From contig NZ_CP017946.1 in the NCBI RefSeq assembly GCF_003952665.1, forward strand, positions 5,723,001 through 5,787,000: DNA of 64,000 nucleotides, written 5' to 3'. Below, piece after piece: positions 8,644 through 16,654 of the stretch. Position numbers and translations under genes: made by a program. The notes beneath the pieces are model-generated. The model did no database searches. It was given only the letters and a program-made list of their open reading frames with translations, and was not told the origin of the DNA. This stretch comes from Bosea sp. Tri-49 (GTDB lineage Bacteria > Pseudomonadota > Alphaproteobacteria > Rhizobiales > Beijerinckiaceae). The stretch's first letter is position 1. The number at the start of each line of letters is the position of its first letter.

Positions 8644-9381
8644 ATGTCTGAGGCGCTAGGAATAGGCGAGACCGGGGCCTTGCGCCGCGAGCGCAAGCCG
8701 CAGCGCTTGGCCGGAGCGTCGGCAGGCCGTGCCACGGCCGCCTCCGTGGTGCAGGACGAGCTTCGCCGCGAGATCCTCGACATGGTGCTCCGGCCCGGCG
8801 TGCCGCTCTCCGAGAAGGACCTTACTGCCCGCTTCGGCATGAGCCGCACGCCGGTGCGCGAGGCGCTGATTCGGCTGAAGGAAGAGGGGCTCGTCGAAAT
8901 CTTTCCACAGGCCGGCACCTTCGTCGCCCGCATCCCGGCGGGAGCGATCCCCGAGGCGGTGTTCATCCGCCAGGCACTGGAATGCGCCACGGTCGAGGTG
9001 CTGGCGCGAATGGCCAAGGCAGGCGACATCGCCCGGCTCGACGCGACGATCGCCGTGCTGCACGAGTCGCATGAGGCTGGTGACCAGGAGCGCTTCCACC
9101 TCGCCGACGAGGCGTTCCACGAGGCGCTCGCCGACATTGCCGGCTATCCCGGCGTCTGGAAGCTCGCGCAGGCCGCCAAGAGCCAGATCGATCGCTGCCG
9201 GCGGATGACGCTGCCGGTGCCGGGGCGGATGGCGATGGTGATCCGCGAGCATCTCGCCATCGTCGACGAGATCAGGCGGCACGATGCCGGCGCGGCGGTC
9301 GTCGCAATGCGCCAACATCTCGGCACGCTGCTGCCCGATCTGGTGCATCTCAAGGCGAGCTATCCGGATTACTTCGTGTGA
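8644..9381 (+). CDS. GntR-family transcriptional regulator with FCD effector domain
   Basis: 245 residues. After a 30-residue basic leader comes the winged helix (residues about 35-100: VVQDELRREILDMVL, SRTPVREALIRL, AGTFVARI). The FCD all-helical ligand domain follows, with FIRQALECATVEVLARMA and the Asp/His metal residues in ADEAFHEALADIAG and HLAIVDEIRRHD. It is divergent from the uronate operon and shares its AT-rich control region, so it most likely controls uxaC-kdu and itself, relieved by a uronate. It could also reach the ABC genes downstream. AGGA sits very close to the ATG, so the exact start is not certain. Confidence 0.92.
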   Translation: MSEALGIGETGALRRERKPQRLAGASAGRATAASVVQDELRREILDMVLRPGVPLSEKDLTARFGMSRTPVREALIRLKEEGLVEIFPQAGTFVARIPAGAIPEAVFIRQALECATVEVLARMAKAGDIARLDATIAVLHESHEAGDQERFHLADEAFHEALADIAGYPGVWKLAQAAKSQIDRCRRMTLPVPGRMAMVIREHLAIVDEIRRHDAGAAVVAMRQHLGTLLPDLVHLKASYPDYFV

Positions 9382-9426
9382 GCTTTTGCTCAGGCTGCGC
9401 AACTCGGGATGGTGTGGCGCGATTTG

Positions 9427-9550
9427 CTCTCTCCCCCCTTGTGGGGGAGAGCTGGAGAGGGGGGTAGTCAGCCGTGAGGCTGATCGTAGGCGATTCAACG
9501 CTCACCCAGTCACCCCTCTCCCAACCCTCCCCCACAAGGGGGGAGGGCTC
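9427..9550. repeat. Palindromic element rich in CTCCCCC/GGGGGAG
   Basis: The left part reads CTCCCCCCTTGTGGGGGAGAG and the right part CCTCCCCCACAAGGGG, so the two ends are mutually complementary and each can also form its own short hairpin; about 65 bases lie between. It fills most of the 238-base gap between the regulator and the binding-protein gene. No gene is visible here. Confidence 0.7.
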
Positions 9551-9619
9551 TCGCGCCCTACTCACTTGCCTCGCTCCCATCTCCCGCGCCATCTTGCCCC
9601 GCCACATCAGGGAGCAGGC

Positions 9620-11113
9620 ATGATGACGACGCGGCGCGATCTTCTGGCCGGAGCGGGCTTGGCCGCCCTCGCAACCCAGCTTCCGCTCGCCGCCTTCGCG
9701 CAGGCGAAAGATAGCGTCACCATCGGCATGACGCTGGAGCCGCCGACGCTCGACCCGACCTCGGGCGCGGCCCAGGCGATCCGCGAGGTCGTGCTGCAGA
9801 ACATCTTCGAAGGGCTGGTGGCGATGGACCGTACCGGCAAACTGGTGCCGGCGCTGGCCGAGAGCTGGACGCTTGCGCCCGACAACCTCACCTACACCTT
9901 CAAGCTCAGGCCGAATGCGCGCTTCCATGACGGCACGCCGTTTTCCTCGCGCGACGTCAAATTCTCCTTCGAGCGCGCGGTCGCGCCGGATTCGACCAAT
10001 GCCCAGCGCTGGATCTTCATGCCGATCGAGAGCATCGAGACGCCGGACCCGATCACCGTCATCGTCAAGCTGAAGCAGCCGACGGCGAATTTCATCTACG
10101 GGCTCAGCTGGGGCGATGCGATCATCGTCTCGCAGGCGACCGCAGCGAACAACAAGACCAATCCGGTCGGCACCGGGCCGTTCAAATTCGCACGCTGGAA
10201 TCGTGGCGACCGGCTCGAACTGGCGCGCAACGACGAGTATTGGGGAACCAAGCCTTCCCTGGCGAAGGCGACCTTCCGCTTCATTTCCGATCCGCAGGCG
10301 CAGGTCGCGGCGCTCAGGGCGGGCGACATCGACGTCTTCACTAATCTCTCGGCGCCTGAGGCAATCCCGCAGCTCAAGGCCGATCCCAAGCTCAAGGTCA
10401 CGCTCGGCAAGACCGAGGGCGAGACCATTCTCGCCATCAACAACGCCAAAGCGCCGTTCAGCGATGTCCGCGTGCGCCATGCGATCTCGCATGTGCTCGA
10501 CCGCAAGACGATTGCGCTCGGCATCTACGGCTTCGATCTCGACTATATCGGCAGCCATTTCTCGCCGCTGCACCCGGCCTATGTCGATTTGACCGGGACC
10601 TATCCGGTCGATCTCGCCAAGGCGAGGGCCTTGCTGGCGGCTGCCGGTTTCCCGAAGGGCTTCGAATGCACGCTGCGTTTGCCGCCGCCGGCCTATGCGA
10701 GGCGCGGCGGCGAGATCGTCGCGGCGCTGCTGGCGCAAATCGGGATCACCGCCAAGATCGAGCCGCTGGAATTCCCGCAATGGCTGGAGCGGGTGTTCAA
10801 GGCGCGCGATTTCGACCTGACGATCATCTCGCACACCGAGCCGCTCGACATCGCCAACTACGCCCGGGACGACTACTATTTCCAGTACAGGAATCCCGAG
10901 TTCAAGGCGCTGATCGAGACAATCGACCGCACCGTCGACGAGGCGCAGCGCAACAAGCTCTATGGCGATGCCCAGCGCATGCTGGCACGCGACGCCGTCA
11001 ACGGTTTCCTCTTCATCCTGCCGAAGATCACGGTGACCAAGGCCGATCTCGACGGCATGTGGACCGACTGGCCGCTGCCGCTGACGCCGCTGGCGGAAGT
11101 GCGCTGGCGATAG
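9620..11113 (+). CDS. Peptide/nickel-type ABC transporter substrate-binding protein (SBP family 5)
   Basis: 497 residues, usual for DppA/OppA/NikA-like proteins. It begins MMTTRRDLLAGAGLAALA, a leader with a twin-arginine look, ending in AFAQA. The family start is clear in SVTIGMTLEPPTLDPTSG, then FKLRPNARFHDGTPFSSRDV and NPVGTGPFKFARWNRGD. GGGAG lies six or seven bases before the ATG. It is the first gene of an importer with two permeases and an amidase, so the cargo may be a peptide or amide that the amidase then cleaves. The ligand cannot be read from sequence. Confidence 0.93.
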   Translation: MMTTRRDLLAGAGLAALATQLPLAAFAQAKDSVTIGMTLEPPTLDPTSGAAQAIREVVLQNIFEGLVAMDRTGKLVPALAESWTLAPDNLTYTFKLRPNARFHDGTPFSSRDVKFSFERAVAPDSTNAQRWIFMPIESIETPDPITVIVKLKQPTANFIYGLSWGDAIIVSQATAANNKTNPVGTGPFKFARWNRGDRLELARNDEYWGTKPSLAKATFRFISDPQAQVAALRAGDIDVFTNLSAPEAIPQLKADPKLKVTLGKTEGETILAINNAKAPFSDVRVRHAISHVLDRKTIALGIYGFDLDYIGSHFSPLHPAYVDLTGTYPVDLAKARALLAAAGFPKGFECTLRLPPPAYARRGGEIVAALLAQIGITAKIEPLEFPQWLERVFKARDFDLTIISHTEPLDIANYARDDYYFQYRNPEFKALIETIDRTVDEAQRNKLYGDAQRMLARDAVNGFLFILPKITVTKADLDGMWTDWPLPLTPLAEVRWR

Positions 11114-11142
11114 AAGGCGTCGTGCGCTTTCGTACATTCCCT

Positions 11143-11250
11143 GTCGTCCCAGGCGACCAAAGGGAGACCCGGGATCCATTCCGGAACCCCTTTCGGAAAG
11201 GCTCTGGAATGGATCCCGGATCTCCGCTTCGCTGCGTCCGGGATGACGAC
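11143..11250. repeat. Palindromic element (GGGATCCATTCC type)
   Basis: GTCGTCCC at the left pairs with GGGATGAC at the right, and nested inside are CCGGGATCCATTCC and GGAATGGATCCCGG, which are complementary. It occupies the gap between the binding-protein gene and the first permease, on the transcribed strand of what is otherwise one operon, and could reduce permease expression relative to the binding protein. Confidence 0.75.
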
Positions 11251-11285
11251 GCTGGTTGTATTTCGAAGTGGAGGGAGGGCGAGGG

Positions 11286-12233
11286 ATGACCATGTACATC
11301 CTGAGACGCCTCGCCTCCTTCTTCGCGACGCTGCTCGGTGCTGCGATCGTCATCTTCCTCGTGCTGGAAATCCTGCCGGGTGATCCCGCAGCGGTGACGC
11401 TCGGCCTCAACGCGGCGCCGGAAGCGCTCGCGGCCTTGCGGGCCGAGATGGGGCTCGACCAGCCGGCGCTGCTGCGTTTCTTCAATTGGATCGGCGGCCT
11501 CCTCACCGGCGATCTCGGCCTCAGCTACACTTATCGCGTGCCGGTGACGCAATTGATCGGCGAGCGCATGGTGGTGACGCTGCCGCTGGCCTCGATGGCG
11601 ATCCTGCTCGCTTCGGCCATCGGCATTCCGCTCGGCGCGCTCGCCGCCGCCAATCACAACCGCGCCGGCGATGCGGCAGTGATGGTCTTCGCCCAGGCCG
11701 GGCTCGCCATCCCGAATTTCTGGTTCGGCCTGCTGCTGGTGCTGGTCTTCGCGGTCGGTGCCGGCTGGCTCCCGGCCGGCGGCTTTCCGGGCTGGCAGGC
11801 CGGCTTCTGGCCGGCGCTCAAATCGCTGCTGCTGCCGGCCATCGCGCTCGCTCTACCGCAGGCGGCGATCCTCGCCCGCGTCACCCGCTCGGCCATGCTT
11901 GAGACGATGCAGGAGGACTACGTCCGCACCGCCCGCGCCAAGGGCGTCAGCCGGCGGCGGACCATGCTGCGCCATGTCCTGCGCAATGCGCTGATCCCGG
12001 TCGTGACCGTGCTGGGCCTGCAATTCTCTGTGTTGCTGGCCGGAGCGATCATCATCGAGAACGTCTTCGCCCTGCCGGGACTGGGGCGACTGGTTTTCCA
12101 GTCGATCGCCCAGCATGACCTGATCGTGGTCAAGGATTTGGTGATGCTGTTCTCCGCCCTGGTCGTCTTCATCAACTTCGCGATCGAACTGCTCTACGGG
12201 CTGATCGATCCGCGCCTCCGGCAGGCGTCATGA
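11286..12233 (+). CDS. ABC transporter permease, DppB type
   Basis: 315 residues with an N-terminal helix (RLASFFATLLGAAIVIFLVL), a periplasmic stretch containing LGLDQP-like MGLDQPALLRFFNW, and five further helices. The permease EAA loop is visible as DYVRTARAKGVSRRRTM, which docks on the ATPase. ATG 11286 follows GGAGGGCGAGGG; an internal ATG two codons later is possible. It overlaps the next permease by ATGA. Inner-membrane partner of the binding protein upstream. Confidence 0.94.
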   Translation: MTMYILRRLASFFATLLGAAIVIFLVLEILPGDPAAVTLGLNAAPEALAALRAEMGLDQPALLRFFNWIGGLLTGDLGLSYTYRVPVTQLIGERMVVTLPLASMAILLASAIGIPLGALAAANHNRAGDAAVMVFAQAGLAIPNFWFGLLLVLVFAVGAGWLPAGGFPGWQAGFWPALKSLLLPAIALALPQAAILARVTRSAMLETMQEDYVRTARAKGVSRRRTMLRHVLRNALIPVVTVLGLQFSVLLAGAIIIENVFALPGLGRLVFQSIAQHDLIVVKDLVMLFSALVVFINFAIELLYGLIDPRLRQAS

Positions 12234-13087
12234 GCGCTGTCGCGCCACGTTCCCGCCCGCGACGCTGGTGGGCCGGGCCATCCTTCCTGGCGGGCCTGCT
12301 GCTCGGCGGGCTCGTCGTCGCGATTGCGCTGATCTCCTATCTCTGGACGCCCTACGAGCCGACCCAGATGGCGATCCTGAAGCGCTTGCGCCCGCCTTCG
12401 GCCGAGCACTGGTTCGGCACCGACCAGTTCGGCCGCGACGTGTTCTCGATGATCATGGTCGGAGCTCGCAATTCGCTGGCGGTCGGTCTCGGCGCGGTCG
12501 GGCTCGGCCTGACGGCCGGCAGCGCGCTCGGGCTGATCGCGGCGATCCGGCGCGACGGGTGGCTCGATAATCTGATCATGCGCATGGCCGATTTCAGCCA
12601 CGCCTTTCCGGCGGTGCTGTCGGCGATCATGATCAGCGCGGTTTGGGGTCCGGGCATGATGAATGCCGTGATCGCGATCGCGCTGTTCAGCCTGCCGTAT
12701 TTCGCCAGACTGGCGCGCGGGGCGGCGCTGCAATGCTGGGCGCTCGACTATGTGCTGGCGGCGCGCGCCGCCGGGCTGACCGAGATGGCGATCACGCGCC
12801 AGCATGTCCTGCCCAACATCGCCGGTGTGCTGGTGGTGCAGGCGACGATCCAGTTCGCGCTTGCCATCCTCGCCGAAGCCGGCCTGTCCTATCTTGGTCT
12901 CGGCACGCAGCCGCCGGCGCCGTCCTGGGGCCGGATGCTGAACGAGGCGCAGACCTTCATGGCAGCGCAGCCCTGGCTCGCGATCTTTCCGGGCGCGGCG
13001 ATCGCGCTGTCGGTGCTGGCCTTCAATTTGCTGGGCGACGGCCTGCGCGACGCGGTCGACCCGCGCATGCGCCGGTCCCGGGACTGA
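12230..13087 (+). CDS. ABC transporter permease, DppC type
   Basis: 285 residues. The N-terminal helix FLAGLLLGGLVVAIALISYL is followed by HWFGTDQFGRDVFSM, the hallmark of DppC/OppC permeases, and an EAA loop at DYVLAARAAGLTEMAI. The end, DGLRDAVDPRMR, is the usual DppC terminus. Coupled by ATGA to the first permease and 28 bases ahead of the amidase. No DppD or DppF ATPase gene follows, so the complex must borrow ATPases encoded elsewhere. Confidence 0.95.
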   Translation: MSAVAPRSRPRRWWAGPSFLAGLLLGGLVVAIALISYLWTPYEPTQMAILKRLRPPSAEHWFGTDQFGRDVFSMIMVGARNSLAVGLGAVGLGLTAGSALGLIAAIRRDGWLDNLIMRMADFSHAFPAVLSAIMISAVWGPGMMNAVIAIALFSLPYFARLARGAALQCWALDYVLAARAAGLTEMAITRQHVLPNIAGVLVVQATIQFALAILAEAGLSYLGLGTQPPAPSWGRMLNEAQTFMAAQPWLAIFPGAAIALSVLAFNLLGDGLRDAVDPRMRRSRD

Positions 13088-13115
13088 CTATCAATATGCT
13101 TGCGGAGCTTTCCTC

Positions 13116-14513
13116 ATGATCGAGTTCGCCGACCTCAGCGCCGTCGACATGCTCCGGGCTTTCCGCTCGCGCGAACTCTCGCCGGTCGAGGTCACCGAGG
13201 CGGTGATCCAGCGCATCGAGATCTGGGAGCCTTCGCTGAAGGCGCTCTATGCCTATGATCCCGAGGGCGCCCGCGCCGCTGCCAAGGAAAGCGAGGGCCG
13301 CTGGCGCCGCGGCGAGGCGCTGCCGCTCGATGGCGTGCCCTGCACGATCAAGGAGAACATCGCGACCAAGGGCACGGCCGTACCGCTTGGCACGGCGGCG
13401 ATGGAGCTCAGCCCCGCCGAAGTCGATGCGCCGCCGGCGCAGCGCCTGCGCGAGGCCGGCTGCGTCATCCTCGCCAAGACGACCATGCCGGATTACGGCA
13501 TGCTCTCCTCCGGCCTGTCGAGCTTCCACGAGCTGGCGCGCAACCCGTTCGACCTCTCCAAGAACCCTGGCGGTTCCTCGGCCGGAGCGGGCGCGGCGGG
13601 AGCGGCCGGCTACGGGCCACTTCATGTCGGCACCGATATCGGCGGCTCGATCCGGCTGCCGGCCGGCTGGTGTGGGCTGGTTGGACTAAAGCCGAGCTTC
13701 GGCCGGGTGCCGATCGACCCGACCTATTACGGCCGCGTCGCCGGGCCGATGACGCGCACCGTCGCCGACGCCGCTTTGATGATGCGCGAACTGTCGAAGC
13801 CCGACGAGCGCGACCCGATGAGCCTGCCGCCGCAGGAGATCGCCTGGGGCGAGCTGGAGCGCGAGCCGCGCGGGCTCAGGATCGGACTTCAGCTCGAAGC
13901 CGGCATCGGCCTGCCGGTCGAACCGGAGGTGCGGGCGGCGATCGCCAGGGCGGCCGATGCCTTCCGCAAGGCGGGGGCGGTCGTCGAGCTGGCGCCGCCC
14001 TTCCTGACGCAGGACATGCTCGACGGGCTCGACGATTTCTGGCGCCAGCGCGCCTGGGCCGAGATCGGGGCGTTGCCGCGCGAGCGGCAGAACAAGGTGC
14101 TGCCTTATATCTACGCCTGGGCCGAGCGTGGTCGCTCGCTGACCGGCGCGCAGGTGCATCGCGGCATGAGCCAGATGCTGGCGATCCGCCATGCGGCACT
14201 GAAGGCAGCCGCGCCCTTCGACTATACGCTCTCGCCGGTCTCGCCGGTGCCGAGCTTCGCGGCTGAGCTGGCCTCGCCGCTGCACGATCCCGAGCGGCCC
14301 TTCGAGCACATCGTCTTCACCGTCGCCGCCAATATGTCGGACCAGCCGGCGATCTCGGTCCATGCCGGGATGACCGCATCCGGCCTGCCGATCGGCCTGC
14401 AGATCACCGGAAAACGCTTCGACGATCTCGGCGTGCTTCAGATGGCGCGGGCCTGGGAGCACCTGCGCGGGCAGGGGCCGGAGTGGCCGCGCACGCCTCA
14501 GAACGCAGGTTGA
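13116..14513 (+). CDS. Amidase (amidase-signature family)
   Basis: 465 residues. The Ser-cisSer-Lys triad can be placed: Lys79 in CTIKEN, Ser154 in PGGSSAG and Ser178 in GTDIGGSIR, spaced as in characterised members. Such enzymes hydrolyse C-N bonds of amides, often nitrogen compounds, in the cytoplasm. The substrate is not predictable, but the gene closes the ABC importer operon, which suggests it acts on the imported compound. Its stop abuts that of the convergent DUF1801 gene with no space between. Confidence 0.93.
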   Translation: MIEFADLSAVDMLRAFRSRELSPVEVTEAVIQRIEIWEPSLKALYAYDPEGARAAAKESEGRWRRGEALPLDGVPCTIKENIATKGTAVPLGTAAMELSPAEVDAPPAQRLREAGCVILAKTTMPDYGMLSSGLSSFHELARNPFDLSKNPGGSSAGAGAAGAAGYGPLHVGTDIGGSIRLPAGWCGLVGLKPSFGRVPIDPTYYGRVAGPMTRTVADAALMMRELSKPDERDPMSLPPQEIAWGELEREPRGLRIGLQLEAGIGLPVEPEVRAAIARAADAFRKAGAVVELAPPFLTQDMLDGLDDFWRQRAWAEIGALPRERQNKVLPYIYAWAERGRSLTGAQVHRGMSQMLAIRHAALKAAAPFDYTLSPVSPVPSFAAELASPLHDPERPFEHIVFTVAANMSDQPAISVHAGMTASGLPIGLQITGKRFDDLGVLQMARAWEHLRGQGPEWPRTPQNAG

Positions 14514-14927
14514 TCAGGCCTTCTTGGACTTCTTCCCGGCCGTGTTCAGCGCCACGGCGGCGCGGATGAGCGCTGTCAGCGCCGCCTCGTCGATCACAGC
14601 GCCCTCATGAATGTCGATGGCGCGCCTGGTGTTGCCGTCGAGGCTGGAGTTGAACAGGCCGGCGGGATCGGGCAGCGAAGCGCCCTTGGCGAAGGTCAGC
14701 TTCACCGCGCTCTTGTAGGTTTCGCCAGTGCAGACGATGCCGGCATGTTCCCAGACCGGGACGCCGCGCCATTTCCATGTCTCGACCACCTCGGGATCGG
14801 CCTGCCGGATGATGGCGCGTACCTTTGCCAGCGCCGCACCGCGCCAGCCGGTCAGTTCCGCGATCCGGGCGTCGATCTGCTCGGAGGCCGAGGCTGTATC
14901 GCCGGTCTTGTCGTTCGCTGTCTTCAT
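14514..14927 (-). CDS. DUF1801 domain protein
   Basis: 137 residues. The core WRGAALAKVRAIIRQADPEV, ETWKWRGVPVWEHAGIVCTG and KLTFAKGASLPDP matches the DUF1801 (YdhG-like) pattern of a small alpha/beta domain whose biochemical role is unknown. The C-terminus is Lys-rich (GKKSKKA). Second of two DUF1801 genes in tandem, 25 bases after the first, ending an operon headed by ArsR. These domains often ride with SRPBCC proteins and ArsR regulators; that is known only as an association. Confidence 0.82.
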   Translation of the reverse strand: MKTANDKTGDTASASEQIDARIAELTGWRGAALAKVRAIIRQADPEVVETWKWRGVPVWEHAGIVCTGETYKSAVKLTFAKGASLPDPAGLFNSSLDGNTRRAIDIHEGAVIDEAALTALIRAAVALNTAGKKSKKA

Positions 14928-14952
14928 CGGGCCGATATCCTCGTAGTCGTCA

Positions 14953-15417
14953 TCACATCTTCTCGCCCGGCAAGGCGGCGGCCTGCTTCACCCAGGCGGT
15001 GAACTGGGCCTCGTCGAGTGCGTCATCCTCGCGGATGTCGAGATAGCGCACCTCCTTCTGCTTGGAGGTGCCGGGCGGGACGGGATCGAGCGCGGCGCCG
15101 CGGAAGAAGGCGACCTTCACATATTTCGCGAAGACGTGGATGCCGAGGAACCAGTGCCCGTCCTCGACGCCATAGAGCGGCGAGTTCCATTTGACCGCCT
15201 TCCTAACCTCCGGGACGGCGCTGGTGATCAGCGTGTCGAGGCGGGCTCCGAGCCCGCTCTTCCATCCCGGCATGGCGGCGATGTAGGCCTGCACCGGTTC
15301 TTCGCCATAGCCCTTGGCGATCTGCGGATTGCCGCCGGAGAGGAGAACCGGTTCCGCGCTCGCGCTGGCCTTCATCGCTGTCTTCTTCGCCGATGCTTTG
15401 GTGGTGTTGCCCGCCAT
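14953..15417 (-). CDS. DUF1801 domain protein
   Basis: 154 residues. After a Lys/Ala-rich leader (TTKASAKKTAMKASASA) comes a DUF1801 core: VQAYIAAMPGWKSGLGARLD, VRKAVKWNSPLYGVEDGHWF and HVFAKYVKVAFFRG, ending with REDDALDEAQFTAWVKQAAA. The start is the ATG at 15417, just after the tandem 19-bp duplication. It shares only the fold with its downstream DUF1801 neighbour, so the two are not a recent duplication. Function unknown. Confidence 0.85.
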   Translation of the reverse strand: MAGNTTKASAKKTAMKASASAEPVLLSGGNPQIAKGYGEEPVQAYIAAMPGWKSGLGARLDTLITSAVPEVRKAVKWNSPLYGVEDGHWFLGIHVFAKYVKVAFFRGAALDPVPPGTSKQKEVRYLDIREDDALDEAQFTAWVKQAAALPGEKM

Positions 15418-15421
15418 GTCC

Positions 15422-15459
15422 CGCTTCCTACCCGTCGACCCGCTTCCTACCCGTCGACC
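15422..15459. repeat. 19-bp perfect tandem duplication
   Basis: The unit CGCTTCCTACCCGTCGACC occurs twice in a row (15422-15440 and 15441-15459). Because the minus-strand stop codon of the small membrane protein gene (15447-15449) lies inside the second copy, the duplication sits exactly at that gene's 3' end and the first copy lies in the spacer before the DUF1801 gene. Confidence 0.9.
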
Positions 15460-15668
15460 CGCTGCCCGCTCCGCCAGCCGGCGGTGTAGGGCAGCACGAA
15501 CATATAGAGGCCCGAGAAGATCAGCAGGAACAGCGGCAGCAGCGGCGAATAGACGATCCAGGCTGGTGGCGGCCCCAGGGCCATGGCGACGAAATTGGCG
15601 ATGACAGTCGCCGTGAAGATGATGGCGAGCCAGCGATGGGCCTGCCGAATAACGCTGCTCCAGGTCAC
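15447..15668 (-). CDS. Small two-helix membrane protein, function unknown
   Basis: 73 residues with two hydrophobic segments (WLAIIFTATVIANFVAMAL and PLLPLFLLIFSGLYMFVLPY) and short polar ends. The GTG at 15668 is chosen because AAGGAG lies seven bases upstream and no ATG is suitably placed; longer readings run into the SRPBCC gene. Between the SRPBCC gene and two DUF1801 genes in an ArsR-headed operon. I do not recognise a named family. Confidence 0.75.
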   Translation of the reverse strand: MTWSSVIRQAHRWLAIIFTATVIANFVAMALGPPPAWIVYSPLLPLFLLIFSGLYMFVLPYTAGWRSGQRVDG

Positions 15669-15702
15669 GAGAAGCTCCTTGCAAATATGAGAATCGACAT
15701 GG

Positions 15703-16134
15703 TCACTCCGCCCGCTCCAGCAGTTGTTCCAGCTTGCCGAAGAATTCCTGCCAGCCGGCCTTGGCGCCGCCAAAAGCCTGCTTCTGCTCCGGCCGGAAGC
15801 CCGCCTGCTCCATGCGCAGCAGCGTGCCCTTGGCCGTCGGGGTGAGCGTGAAGGTCACCACGCTCTTCATGTCGAAGGCGGGGTCGTCATGGGCGAAGTC
15901 CCAGGTGTAGGACAGCGTCCGGTTCGGCTCGATGTCGAGGACTTCGCAATCGAGCACGCCGCCCCATTCGCCGCGCAGGTTGAAGCGATGGCCGACGACC
16001 GGTGCGAAATCGTTCTTCATCAGCCATTCCGCGATCAGGTGCGGCTGGGTCAGGGCGCGCCAGAGCTTTTCCGGCGGATGGGCGATCTCGCGCTCGACGG
16101 TGACGGAGCGCGTTTGCGTTGCGGCGGTGCTCAT
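15703..16134 (-). CDS. SRPBCC / AHSA1-type domain protein
   Basis: 143 residues with the AHSA1 (Aha1 C-terminal-like) layout: VEREIAHPPEKLWRALTQP, LIAEWLMKNDFAPVVGHRF, LSYTWDF and a C-terminal helix GGAKAGWQEFFGKLEQLLE. The fold is a hydrophobic-ligand cavity; bacterial members near ArsR genes are mostly of unknown function. The ATG overlaps the ArsR TGA (ATGA). A second, separate ArsR-SRPBCC pair lies at 53.6-54.4 kb. Confidence 0.92.
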   Translation of the reverse strand: MSTAATQTRSVTVEREIAHPPEKLWRALTQPHLIAEWLMKNDFAPVVGHRFNLRGEWGGVLDCEVLDIEPNRTLSYTWDFAHDDPAFDMKSVVTFTLTPTAKGTLLRMEQAGFRPEQKQAFGGAKAGWQEFFGKLEQLLERAE

Positions 16135-16454
16135 TGATCCATCCTTGTGAGCAAATTTTCGAGGTCATCGAACCGCGCCTCCCAGAACCCGGCCATCTGG
16201 CTGGTCCAGTCGATCAGCGGGGAGAGTGCGCCGAGCTGGGCGCTGTAATGGGTCTGCCGGCCTTCATGGCGATCGCGCACCAGCCCGGCCTGCCTCAGCA
16301 CACCGAGATGCTTGGAGACGGCCGGCTGCGAGACGCCGGCCTGCGCGGTCAGCGCCCCGACCGTCAATTCGCCGTCCCGGCACAGACGCTCGAAGATCGC
16401 GCGCCGCGTCGGGTCGGCAAGCGTCCTGAACAGCATGTCGTGAGCGTCTGGCAT
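16131..16454 (-). CDS. ArsR-family transcriptional regulator
   Basis: 107 residues with a winged helix: LADPTRRAIFERLCRDGELT, then recognition helix QAGVSQPAVSKHLGVLRQAG and wing GLVRDRHEGRQTHYS. No CxC metal motif is present, so a metal sensor is unlikely. It belongs to the group that sits before SRPBCC genes. It heads the operon SRPBCC, small membrane protein and two DUF1801 genes. A near-palindrome 20 bases upstream of its start is the probable operator, suggesting autoregulation. Confidence 0.93.
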   Translation of the reverse strand: MPDAHDMLFRTLADPTRRAIFERLCRDGELTVGALTAQAGVSQPAVSKHLGVLRQAGLVRDRHEGRQTHYSAQLGALSPLIDWTSQMAGFWEARFDDLENLLTRMDQ

Positions 16455-16473
16455 CTGGAATCGATAACCCGTT

Positions 16474-16495
16474 GGCTATGAGTTTATTCATAACC
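16474..16495. promoter_or_regulatory. Probable ArsR operator
   Basis: A 22-base imperfect palindrome, GG(C/T)TATGA followed by an AT-rich centre and TCATA(A/G)CC, lies 20-41 bases upstream of the minus-strand ArsR ATG, in an AT-richer patch. Site size and position fit autoregulation by a winged-helix dimer. Inference from symmetry only. Confidence 0.5.
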
Positions 16496-16654
16496 ATGGA
16501 GATATGAATTGGTCAAGTGCCCTCGCGAACAGAGCGGGACTGGGGCGCGGCAGGCGCGCTGGACCAGACAAGCCCGTTCCCGCAGGATGCCGCATGAAAC
16601 TGCGGAGCCGTAGCTGTTTGCACGCTCCGTCATCCTGCCTTCGAGGAACTCACC

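Noticed and set aside
9427..9550. CRISPR-like or IS remnant
   Set aside because: There is one palindromic unit only, no regular spacers, no transposase frame and no target-site duplication.
9350..11506. 718-codon open frame opposite the ABC binding protein
   Set aside because: Antisense to a clear gene and two palindromic repeats; no motif.
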